Assembly (NCBI GenBank): GCA_018268695.1
Contig: JAFDWD010000638.1
Span: forward strand, 1-6,160
DNA from: Actinomycetota bacterium
GTDB taxonomy: Bacteria > Actinomycetota > Thermoleophilia > Solirubrobacterales > 70-9
DNA length: 6,160 nt
Reading direction: 5' to 3'
The notes beneath the pieces are model-generated. The model ran no database searches. It saw nothing but the letters and a program-made list of their open reading frames with translations, and was not told where the DNA came from. The first letter of the stretch is position 1. Every line of letters starts with the position of its first letter. This document shows positions 1 to 5,385 of the stretch, piece after piece. The position numbers were made by a program, and so were the translations under genes.

Positions 1-325
<325 letters not shown>

Positions 326-326
<1 letters not shown>

Positions 327-350
327 GCGGAAGTTCCGCCGCATCGGCGG
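326..350 (+). terminator. Two overlapping hairpins after tadA, possible terminator
   Basis: Directly after the tadA stop, GGCGGA-AGT-TCCGCC (326-340) can form a 6-bp stem with a 3-base loop. CCGCCG-CAT-CGGCGG (336-350) can form a second stem of the same size. They share bases 336-340, so only one can form at a time. A modestly T-containing stretch (cgttctcact) follows, but there is no real T-run. An intrinsic terminator of the T-poor kind common in high-GC genomes is the simplest reading. Confidence 0.4.
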
Positions 351-387
351 CGTTCTCACTCTAGAAATTGTGATTGGACTAACTGGG

Positions 388-417
388 TACGTTGTCGGCT
401 GCGACGACGGGGGGGAG
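388..417 (+). promoter_or_regulatory. Candidate -10 box and Shine-Dalgarno for the membrane protein gene
   Basis: The gap before the 422 ATG contains an unusually AT-rich patch (about 360-395). It ends in TACGTT (388-393), which fits the actinobacterial -10 pattern TAnnnT. No convincing -35 box is visible at 16-18 bases. A G-run ending in GGGAG (409-417) sits four bases before the ATG and serves as the ribosome binding site. This decides the start in favour of ATG 422 over the in-frame TTG at 392, which would lie inside the -10 box. Confidence 0.35.
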
Positions 418-421
418 CGCC

Positions 422-1453
422 ATGGCCGGACCGGACGAGCGGGAGGCGGTCGCGTCGACCGCGACCTTGCGGGACCTAATGGTGAAGATGAGGGGAGGGT
501 GGCGTGCCGAAATCCTGGCGCGGGTGCTCGAACTCGGCAATCGGCTCGAGGTGGTTCCGGACAGGGTGCCCACGGGCGCCGCCTCGGGGTGGGGCTTCGA
601 GACCGCCGAAGGCGTCCGCAAAGAGATCAAACTGGGAGTGCGCCGCGAACTGGACGCGGCCGTCGCGGCCGTCAACCGCCACGGGCTGAAGAGCTGGTGG
701 ACCGGCTACTCGATCACCGAAGCCTGGGAATACGTCCACAACGCCGAACTCTCGTTGTTGCGGGTCGAGTCCGACGATTGGGCGGCGGCCTTCGTGCCAC
801 GCCTGCGGGACTGGCTCGAACGGACGATGGACGCCGGCGACCTGCGCAAGGAACACGAAGCGACCTTGAAGGCGGTGGAGGCGGCGGGCCCGTCCAAGCT
901 CGATCGCACGAAGGTCGGTGGCGTGATGGCGGACGTCATCGAAGCCAACAACCGTCGCTACGCGGGTGTGCGGACCTTCCGCAACAACCTCATCCTGATC
1001 ACGGGGATGCTGGTCGCCCTCCTTGTGGTCATCGCGACCTGGCACAATCTCAACACCGACTTCATCTCACTCTGTGCCAAGTCGGACGGCAAGACGCTGA
1101 CCGAATGCATGGACGGGAAGAAGGCCGGGCCACACGGCACTGACATCTGGATGGTGCTCCTGCTCGGTGCCCTTGGCGGACTCCTCAGCATCGCGTTCGG
1201 CTTCACCGACGGCGAGGATTCGGCGACCCGTTTCGATCCGCGGACCTGGCAGGCGTTCCTCAAGCCGGCGACGGGCGCCGCGACGGCGCTGATCGCCGTG
1301 CTCCTCCTGCAGTCGAAGCTGCTGCTCGAGCCCGCCGATCCCTCGCAGGCCACCTTCCTCGCCTACGCCGCCATCTTCGGCTTCTCCCAGCAACTCCTGA
1401 CCCACTTCGTCGACAAACGCGCCGACTCCCTGATCAAACCCGACGCGAAATAG
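422..1453 (+). CDS. Unrecognised membrane protein: soluble N-terminal domain plus 3-4 membrane segments
   Basis: I do not recognise a family for this 343-residue protein. Residues 1-187 are soluble and largely helical, rich in Arg, Glu and Trp (for example RGGWRAEILARVLELGNRLE and SWWTGYSITEAWEYVHNAE). There are three clear hydrophobic spans at about 190-207, 242-261 and 285-302, and a weaker fourth at about 310-329 (AYAAIFGFSQQLLTHFVDKR). Positive charge before the first span suggests a cytoplasmic N-terminus. That would place the 208-241 loop, with Cys218 and Cys229, outside, where the pair could form a disulfide. The ATG at 422 is chosen because of the adjacent GGGAG ribosome site. Codon choice looks less GC-saturated at third positions than in its neighbours, which may hint at later acquisition. 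The TAG stop ends two bases before the 3' end of the opposing tRNA-Ser. A membrane-anchored sensor or effector is possible but unsupported. Confidence 0.85.
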   Translation: MAGPDEREAVASTATLRDLMVKMRGGWRAEILARVLELGNRLEVVPDRVPTGAASGWGFETAEGVRKEIKLGVRRELDAAVAAVNRHGLKSWWTGYSITEAWEYVHNAELSLLRVESDDWAAAFVPRLRDWLERTMDAGDLRKEHEATLKAVEAAGPSKLDRTKVGGVMADVIEANNRRYAGVRTFRNNLILITGMLVALLVVIATWHNLNTDFISLCAKSDGKTLTECMDGKKAGPHGTDIWMVLLLGALGGLLSIAFGFTDGEDSATRFDPRTWQAFLKPATGAATALIAVLLLQSKLLLEPADPSQATFLAYAAIFGFSQQLLTHFVDKRADSLIKPDAK

Positions 1454-1455
1454 AA

Positions 1456-1545
1456 CGGAGAGGGTGGGATTCGAACCCACGAGGCAGGTCAACCCCGCCC
1501 ACACGATTTCCAATCGTGCTCCTTAAGCCACTCGGACACCTCTCC
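1456..1545 (-). tRNA. tRNA-Ser (anticodon GGA)
   Basis: The gene is 90 bases including the discriminator G (1456), and CCA is not encoded. The acceptor stem pairs 1539-1545 with 1457-1463 (GGAGAGG/CCTCTCC). The anticodon stem CACGA/TCGTG encloses the loop TTGGAAA, with the GGA anticodon complementary to 1509-1511. The T arm is GTGGG-TTCGAAT-CCCAC (1464-1480). A long variable arm marks a class II tRNA, as expected for serine. It reads UCC and UCU codons. Its 3' end nearly touches the stop of the converging membrane-protein gene. Confidence 0.97.
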
Positions 1546-1623
1546 AGGGACCGTCAAGCCTAGCCAGTCCCGACCGTCCGGCGCCGCGTCGATAAGATCG
1601 GCGCCCTGTGCCTCAAACCCCGC
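1546..1623. promoter_or_regulatory. Divergent promoter region between two tRNA-Ser genes
   Basis: These 78 bases separate two head-to-head tRNA genes, so promoters for both should lie here. On the plus strand TAAGAT (1593-1598) is a reasonable -10 for tRNA-Ser(CGA), 25 bases ahead of the mature 5' end. On the minus strand TAGGCT (complement of 1557-1562) could be a -10 for tRNA-Ser(GGA), 11 bases ahead. No good TTGACA-like -35 is evident for either. Two GGCGCC palindromes flank the TAAGAT box. Confidence 0.35.
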
Positions 1624-1710
1624 GGAGGGGTGCCGGAGCGGTTGAACGGGGCAGTCTCGAAAACTGTTGGCGTCGCAAGGCGCTCGTGGGTTCGAATCCC
1701 ACCCCCTCCG
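1624..1710 (+). tRNA. tRNA-Ser (anticodon CGA)
   Basis: The gene is 87 bases including the discriminator G (1710), and CCA is not encoded. The acceptor stem pairs GGAGGGG (1624-1630) with CCCCTCC (1703-1709). The anticodon stem GCAGT/ACTGT, closed by one G-T pair, holds the loop CTCGAAA with anticodon CGA at 1658-1660. The T arm GTGGG-TTCGAAT-CCCAC (1686-1702) is identical to that of the neighbouring tRNA-Ser(GGA). The long variable arm is typical of serine tRNAs. It reads UCG, a frequent serine codon in this GC-rich window. A TTTT at 1713-1716 follows and may help end transcription before the converging DUF2442 gene. Confidence 0.97.
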
Positions 1711-1722
1711 CCTTTTCCGCGG

Positions 1723-1995
1723 TCAGTCGAAGACCGGCGGCCATACCCCGGTCGTCACGCGCACGTAGAGCGTGTCCGGGGCCAGGTCGACCTCACCGGG
1801 CCAGGCCACCGTGCCGCCTCCCTCGTCCACGTACGCGGCCGCGAACCCCTCGGGGGTCCGGGCGTCCTCGAAGACCGGACCCCACATCCGGTCCAGCACG
1901 TAGACATCGCCCTGGGTCCCGTCGGCGAACGTCAACCTGAGTTCGCCGTGGCGGAGGACCTCGGCGGCGGTGATGTCTGGGGTCAGTCCGATCAT
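1723..1995 (-). CDS. DUF2442 domain protein
   Basis: This 90-residue protein matches the DUF2442 pattern from end to end. It has an N-terminal [20 protein letters not shown] strand region, an ADGTQGDV turn, a central WGPVFED.RTPEGF segment, and a [17 protein letters not shown] motif near the C-terminus. The family is small, cytoplasmic and of unknown biochemical function, and it is often encoded beside a DUF4160 protein, as here. The ATG at 1995-1993 overlaps the TGA of the preceding DUF4160 fragment as ATGA, so translation is probably coupled. There is no separate strong ribosome site. It ends 12 bases from the converging tRNA-Ser(CGA). The gene looks intact although its partner is truncated. 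Confidence 0.85.
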   Translation of the reverse strand: MIGLTPDITAAEVLRHGELRLTFADGTQGDVYVLDRMWGPVFEDARTPEGFAAAYVDEGGGTVAWPGEVDLAPDTLYVRVTTGVWPPVFD

Positions 1996-2160
1996 GGCAG
2001 TGGTTCAATCGGAAACAGTCTCCCACCGGATCGCGCCTGACGCCAGTTCTCTTCGAGTTCCTCTTGGTGGAGCTCGGCCCAGGCGAGCACAAGCCGGATC
2101 TGTCGACGAGGGAGATTGCTGTCGATGATCTTGATGGTGTCGATACGCACCTTCGCCGCG
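1992..2160 (-). pseudogene. DUF4160 domain protein, N-terminal half deleted
   Basis: Reading from about 2155, the frame gives [40 protein letters not shown] and [13 protein letters not shown], then TGA. This is the C-terminal 50 or so residues of a DUF4160 protein, whose usual length is about 80-90. The conserved N-terminal part (a short FYGI-type segment and the PPHFH-type histidine motif) is missing. In its place, in a different frame, is VOC-protein sequence. The remnant could still be expressed: GTG at 2150-2148 is in frame and has AGGAG (2166-2162) 11 bases upstream, which would give a 52-residue product coupled to DUF2442 through ATGA. The open frame continues back to 2366, but that upstream part is out-of-frame VOC and arfB sequence and has no family resemblance. 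Confidence 0.7.
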
Positions 2161-2290
2161 GCTCCTGGGACATGCCCTCGTAGCGCTCGAAGGTCACGCC
2201 GCGGCCGGTCAGCCACGCGACCGCCGCGTCGACGTCGTCGACCGGGAAGTTCAGGACGGTGTAGCTGGCCGGGGTCATGCCGGGTTGTCA
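2158..2290 (-). pseudogene. VOC/glyoxalase-family gene remnant, truncated at both ends
   Basis: In the frame through ATG 2278 the sequence reads [20 protein letters not shown], then [20 protein letters not shown], then QEP. This resembles the second half of a VOC-superfamily protein, where a [21 protein letters not shown]...GV.FERYEG segment is typical. A TGA lies in frame at about 2291, so the first half is gone. After QEP (about 2160) the resemblance stops, and the expected AWF.DPAGN.L end is absent, replaced by DUF4160 coding sequence in another frame. The ATG corresponds to a mid-gene position and is not a real start. What remains is about 130 bases of relic. Confidence 0.7.
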
Positions 2291-2304
2291 CCAGGGACGT
2301 ACAT

Positions 2305-2718
2305 TCAGTCGTCGGGGCTCCAGCGGCGGCGGGACTGCTTGCGCTCGCCGGTGCGGCGCTTGGCATCGAGCCGCCGGCGACGGGAGGCCTTGGTCGGCTT
2401 GGTCGCGCGTCGGTGCTTTGGGACGCGCAATGCGGCGGCGATCTTCGCCGCCAGTCGCTCCAGCGCCAGTTCGCGGTTGCGGGACTGCCCGCGGGCGTCC
2501 TGGGATACCGCGGTGACGACCGGCCCGAGGCGCTCCAGCAGCCGTACCCGCCGCGCCTCGTCGAGGGAGCGCGACGCCTCGACGTCGAAGACCGCTTCCA
2601 CCCGTGAGGCGGTGACGTTGGCGTGCTGCCCGCCCGGCCCTGAGGAGCGGCTGGCGCGCAGCTCGATCTCGGCCAGGGGGATCGCCAGTCGCTCGTCGAT
2701 CCGCAGCTCCTCGGCCAT
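2305..2718 (-). CDS. arfB: Peptidyl-tRNA hydrolase ArfB (ribosome rescue, GGQ domain)
   Basis: ArfB (YaeJ) enters the A site of ribosomes stalled without a full codon and hydrolyses peptidyl-tRNA with its GGQ loop. The 137-residue length is normal. Residues 1-20 form the first strand and helix (LAIPLAEIELRAS). The catalytic loop SRSSGPGGQHANVTASRVEA holds G29-G30-Q31. After a linker, the C-terminal tail from about 100 is strongly basic (VPKHRRATKPTKASRRRR and KRRTGERKQSRRRW). This is the segment that in known ArfB reads the empty mRNA channel, and it separates ArfB from RF1/RF2, which also have GGQ. The ATG at 2718-2716 begins just before the conserved region, 15 bases after the stop of the 119-residue gene, so the two are probably cotranscribed. 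Confidence 0.93.
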   Translation of the reverse strand: MAEELRIDERLAIPLAEIELRASRSSGPGGQHANVTASRVEAVFDVEASRSLDEARRVRLLERLGPVVTAVSQDARGQSRNRELALERLAAKIAAALRVPKHRRATKPTKASRRRRLDAKRRTGERKQSRRRWSPDD

Positions 2719-2733
2719 GATCAGCGCCCGCCG

Positions 2734-3093
2734 CTAGGCCAGCTCGGGGATGTGGCGCTCGAGGTGCGCCGCGATCGTCCGTCGCACCCAGGCGCGGGTC
2801 TCGGCGTCGGCCATGCGATACCGGCCGAGCAGCATCTTCTGGTCGTCGAGCGGCAGCCCGGCGATCTCCCAGGAGACCGCGAGGCGCTCGAAGAGGGTCT
2901 CCTCACGCCGCGCCCAGGCGTCCTCCAGGTTGGCCGCGTGGCTCGCCGGCCCCTCGCCGATCTTCTTGACCGTCGCCGGGCTGAGCGTCTCGCGCAGCAC
3001 CAGCACGTTGCCCTCGGGATCGGTGTAGGAGACGGTCGGCGCCTTCTCTCCCGGCCGCTTCTCCTTCGATGATCTTTTCCTGCGCTTGGCCAT
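2734..3093 (-). CDS. Hypothetical 119-residue protein upstream of arfB
   Basis: I do not recognise a named family. The start is placed at ATG 3093-3091. It gives a lysine/arginine-rich N-terminus (MAKRRKRSSKEKRPGEK), then a short strand-like segment (VSYTDPEGNVLVLRETL), then a charged helical body (residues 40-119) with a LFERLAVSWEIAGLPLDD motif and a DAETRAWVRRTIAAHLERH end. The frame stays open to 3342, but the upstream part has no protein-like composition and runs antisense to the arginase-family gene. There are no membrane segments or signal peptide. It lies 15 bases upstream of arfB on the same strand and is divergent from the arginase-family gene across 28 bases. The basic N-terminus would suit RNA or ribosome contact, but that is speculation from composition and context. 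Confidence 0.8.
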   Translation of the reverse strand: MAKRRKRSSKEKRPGEKAPTVSYTDPEGNVLVLRETLSPATVKKIGEGPASHAANLEDAWARREETLFERLAVSWEIAGLPLDDQKMLLGRYRMADAETRAWVRRTIAAHLERHIPELA

Positions 3094-3121
3094 CGCCCCT
3101 GAGTTTGGCAGTCTCTCCGGT

Positions 3122-3994
3122 GTGGACGCGACGGTGACGATCGGCGTGCCGGTCGACTCGGTCGGCCGCTCGGGCGGCACCGAGCTGGCTCCGGCGACCC
3201 TGCGGCGGCTCGGCCTGCCCGGGGCGCTCGGGGCGCGCGACGAGGGCGACCTCGCGGTGCGGATCCGCGGGGAGGAGCGCGACCCGGCGACCGGGATCGT
3301 CGCCAGCCCCGACGTCCTCGCATGCACGAGCGCGATTCGCACCGCCGTCGCCGCGTCGATCGCCGCCGAGGAGCGCCCGTTCCTGATCGGCGGCTGCTGC
3401 GCGGAGCTTCCGGGCGCCCTGGCCGGAGCGCGCGACGTCCTCGGCGCGCCACTCGGCCTCGCCCACGTCGACGGGCACCTCGACCTCTACGACGGTGAGA
3501 CCTCGACCACCGGCGAGGCCGCCGACATGCCGATCTCGGTCGCCCTCGGGATCGGCCCGGCGGCGTGGGTCGAGGCCGCGGGCGGCGCCACCGCGATCCC
3601 CGAGCGCACCGCCCTGATCGGCTTCCGCGATCGCGCCGAGTCGATCGCCGACGGGATGCGCCAGCCCGAGGAGCTGGTCCGACCGCCGCTCCTGGGCGGG
3701 GCCGAGGAACTGCGCGGGCGCGGCGTCGCGGCCGCGAGTGCCGAGCTGGCGGACCGCCTCATGGCCGCCGGCCCCTTCTGGCTCCACCTCGATGTCGACG
3801 TCCTCGACGAAGCGGTCTTTCCGGCCACCGATTACCTGCAGCCGGATGGCCTCGACTGGGACGAGCTCGCCGCGGTGTTGGCGCCGCTGGCCGCCTCAGA
3901 GGAGCTCATCGGCGTATCGCTCGGCTGCTACAACCCGGAGAAGGACCCGGGCCTCGAGTGCGGCCGCCGTCTGGTCGAGGCGCTCGCGCGCTGA
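3122..3994 (+). CDS. Arginase-superfamily protein with non-canonical active site
   Basis: The 290-residue fold follows the ureohydrolase plan. It has an N-terminal VTIGVPVDSVGRSGGTELAP strand-loop, then GGCCAELPGAL (90-100), DGHLDLYD (117-124), TTGEAADMP (129-137), HLDVDVLD (222-229) and SLGCYNPEKDPG (266-277). Metal-type residues Asp117, His119, Asp121, Asp224 and Asp226 are present. Others differ from true arginase: GGDH is GGCC (the manganese His is Cys93), the GNxHG catalytic His is missing, and the E.NP Glu is Cys269. The protein therefore belongs to an actinobacterial arginase-like branch of unknown substrate, and arginine hydrolysis should not be assumed. GTG 3122 is preferred because it begins just before the first strand. 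TTG 3086 would overlap the divergent gene's start, and GTG 3134 is a shorter option. No clear ribosome site is visible. Confidence 0.85.
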   Translation: MDATVTIGVPVDSVGRSGGTELAPATLRRLGLPGALGARDEGDLAVRIRGEERDPATGIVASPDVLACTSAIRTAVAASIAAEERPFLIGGCCAELPGALAGARDVLGAPLGLAHVDGHLDLYDGETSTTGEAADMPISVALGIGPAAWVEAAGGATAIPERTALIGFRDRAESIADGMRQPEELVRPPLLGGAEELRGRGVAAASAELADRLMAAGPFWLHLDVDVLDEAVFPATDYLQPDGLDWDELAAVLAPLAASEELIGVSLGCYNPEKDPGLECGRRLVEALAR

Positions 3995-4009
3995 GCCGCG
4001 CGGCGCTCA
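3992..4009. terminator. Palindrome spanning both convergent stop codons
   Basis: TGAGCCGCGCGGCGCTCA is nearly self-complementary. TGAGC pairs with GCTCA and there is an inner GCCGC/GCGGC repeat. Its two ends are the TGA stop of the arginase-family gene and the TGA stop (as TCA) of the dehydratase gene. It could fold in either transcript and act as a shared bidirectional terminator. There is no T-run on either side, so this is only a candidate. Confidence 0.35.
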
Positions 4010-4285
4010 GGCCAGCGCGTCGATCCGCGTCGCCAGCTCGAAGTCGGCGGCGGTGAGGCCGCCCTCGGAGTGGGTGGAGATCGTCACCGTCACCGTGCTC
4101 CAGGAGATTTCCAGGTCGGGGTGGTGGCCCATCTCCTCGGCCGGCGCGACCAAGGAGTCGACGAACCGCACCGAGCCGACGAAGTCGCCCCGGTCGAAGA
4201 CCTTCACGATCGCGGAATTCCGCCGCTCCCAGCCGTCCAGCCCGGCGAGCTTCGCCTCGATCTCCTCGTCATCCAATAGCGTCAT
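4007..4285 (-). CDS. Pterin-4a-carbinolamine dehydratase
   Basis: The enzyme dehydrates 4a-hydroxytetrahydropterin to quinonoid dihydropterin in pterin cofactor recycling. The 92-residue length is typical for this one-domain family. Signature residues are present: GWERRNSAIVKVFDRGDF (18-35), the E..GHHPD active-site motif with His54-His55-Pro56-Asp57, W62 in the central strand, and THSEGGLTAADFELA (71-85). The ATG at 4285-4283 is preceded by TAGGTT six bases upstream and by no clear ribosome site, which points to a leaderless message. No aromatic amino acid hydroxylase is encoded nearby, so the physiological pterin partner is unknown. Homologues are often labelled phhB, but without that context the symbol is left blank. 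It converges with the arginase-family gene, 12 bases separating the stops. Confidence 0.93.
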   Translation of the reverse strand: MTLLDDEEIEAKLAGLDGWERRNSAIVKVFDRGDFVGSVRFVDSLVAPAEEMGHHPDLEISWSTVTVTISTHSEGGLTAADFELATRIDALA

Positions 4286-4291
4286 ACGCTC

Positions 4292-4297
4292 AACCTA
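4292..4297 (-). promoter_or_regulatory. TAGGTT -10 box of the dehydratase gene
   Basis: The minus strand reads GGTAGGTTG followed by AGCGT and ATG. TAGGTT fits the actinobacterial -10 pattern TAnnnT and ends six bases before the start codon. Transcription would therefore begin at or next to the A of ATG. The same nonamer stands at the same place before the dehydrogenase gene. No recognisable -35 box is seen, and the upstream DNA overlaps the dehydrogenase 3' end. Confidence 0.5.
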
Positions 4298-4315
4298 CCC
4301 GCGCGGCGCCGATCC

Positions 4316-5350
4316 TCACGGGGTGAGGATGATCTTCAGCGCCTCGCGGCGGTCGTAGATCGCGTAGGCCTCGATCGCGTCGTCGAGCTTCATGTGGTGG
4401 GTCACCAGCGGCGTCGGGTCGAGCTTCCCCGAGTCGAGCAGCGCCAGCACCCGGTCGACGTGGGCGATCACGTTGGCGAGGCCGAGCCGCAGATCGAGCC
4501 CCTTCAGCCAGGCGAGGCCGAGGTTCATCTCCGAGCGGCCGACCTGCACGCCGATCCCGGAGACCGTCCCGGCGTTGCGGGCGAGCCCGATCGCCGCCTC
4601 GACCGCCTCGGGGTGGCCGACCGCCTCGACCACGACGTCGGCGCCGCGCCCACCGCTCGCCCCACGGACCTCGGCTTTCGCGTTGCCCTCGGTGAGGTGG
4701 ACCGGCGTCGCGCCGAAGCCCTTGGCCAGGTCGAGCCGCTGCTCGACCGAGTCGACGGCGAAGACGTGGGACGCACCACCGGCCACGGCGGCCTGTACGG
4801 CGCAGAGCCCGACCGGCCCGAGCCCCAGCACCGCGACCGTGTCGCCCTCCTTCATCCCGGCGTGGGCGACCGCGTGGTAGCCGGTCCCCATCACGTCGCC
4901 GGCGAAGAGCGCCGTCTCCGCCGACATCCCCTCGGGGACCTTGCGCAGGACGATGTCGGCGAACGGCACCAGCGCCTGGTCGGCCTGCGTCCCCGGCAGC
5001 GAGCCGAGGGTCGAGCCGTGGCCGAAGGTCCGTCCGCGCTCGCAGCGGTGGTAATCGCCGCGCAGGCAGGCGGTGCAGCTGCCGCAGGCGACGTGGAAGC
5101 AGCCGAGCACCCGGTCGCCGGGGGCGACCCGCGTCACTCCCTCGCCGACCTCCAGCACCGTCCCGACGTACTCGTGGCCGATCACCGTCCCCGGCTCGAC
5201 CGGCACCCGGCCGTGGTAGATGTGGAGGTCCGAGCCGCACACGCCGCTCGCCTCGATCCGGATGATCGCCTCGTCGGCGTGCTCGAGCACCGGCTCCGGC
5301 CGCTCCTCGACCCGCACCTCACCCGGCGCCTGAAAAGTCACCGCCCGCAT
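4316..5350 (-). CDS. Zinc-dependent alcohol dehydrogenase (MDR family)
   Basis: This cytoplasmic enzyme probably oxidises an alcohol with NAD. It is 344 residues from ATG 5350-5348. The catalytic zinc site is GVCGSD (Cys38), GHEYVG (His59, Glu60) and probably Asp151 in ALFAGDVMGTGYHA. The structural zinc lobe has Cys89, Cys92, Cys95 and Cys103 in the usual spacing. The Rossmann motif GLGPVG (176-181) and Asp200 at the end of the second strand favour NAD over NADP. The C-terminal part (WLKGLDLRLG...HHMKLDDAIEAYAIYDRREALKIILTP) is normal for threonine/sorbitol-dehydrogenase-like members. The substrate cannot be named. A TTG at 5359 is in frame, but it would fall within the TAGGTT promoter box, so ATG is preferred. 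It lies 35 bases downstream of the HD-GYP gene and seems to have its own promoter. Confidence 0.93.
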   Translation of the reverse strand: MRAVTFQAPGEVRVEERPEPVLEHADEAIIRIEASGVCGSDLHIYHGRVPVEPGTVIGHEYVGTVLEVGEGVTRVAPGDRVLGCFHVACGSCTACLRGDYHRCERGRTFGHGSTLGSLPGTQADQALVPFADIVLRKVPEGMSAETALFAGDVMGTGYHAVAHAGMKEGDTVAVLGLGPVGLCAVQAAVAGGASHVFAVDSVEQRLDLAKGFGATPVHLTEGNAKAEVRGASGGRGADVVVEAVGHPEAVEAAIGLARNAGTVSGIGVQVGRSEMNLGLAWLKGLDLRLGLANVIAHVDRVLALLDSGKLDPTPLVTHHMKLDDAIEAYAIYDRREALKIILTP

Positions 5351-5357
5351 GGAGGCC

Positions 5358-5363
5358 AACCTA
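5358..5363 (-). promoter_or_regulatory. TAGGTT -10 box of the alcohol dehydrogenase gene
   Basis: The minus strand reads GGTAGGTTG followed by GCCTCC and ATG, so the TAGGTT hexamer ends seven bases before the start codon. That is the spacing of a -10 box feeding a leaderless transcript. It lies in the 35-base gap after the HD-GYP stop, suggesting independent expression of the dehydrogenase. No clear -35 box is seen. GGTAGG could instead act as a poor ribosome site. Confidence 0.5.
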
Positions 5364-5385
5364 CCGGGCAGAGGACCGCGCCGAA

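Noticed and set aside
409..415. Run of seven G bases before the membrane-protein start as a phase-variation tract
   Set aside because: It lies outside the coding frame when ATG 422 is used and is best explained as part of the purine-rich ribosome binding site. Its length is modest for a GC-rich genome.
370..1143. Plus-strand 257-codon open frame overlapping the membrane protein
   Set aside because: Its translation is Arg/Gly-rich without structure. The overlapping frame from 422 has a ribosome site, membrane spans and normal composition.
327..1480. An integrated element with att repeats at the 3' end of tRNA-Ser(GGA)
   Set aside because: I found no copy of the tRNA 3' end sequence in the gap before 422, and no integrase or excisionase gene. 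Position next to a tRNA is the only support.
2903..3787. Minus-strand 294-codon open frame across the arginase-family gene
   Set aside because: It is antisense to the arginase-family gene and has shadow-like composition with no recognisable motif. The real minus-strand gene in this area starts at 3093 in another frame.
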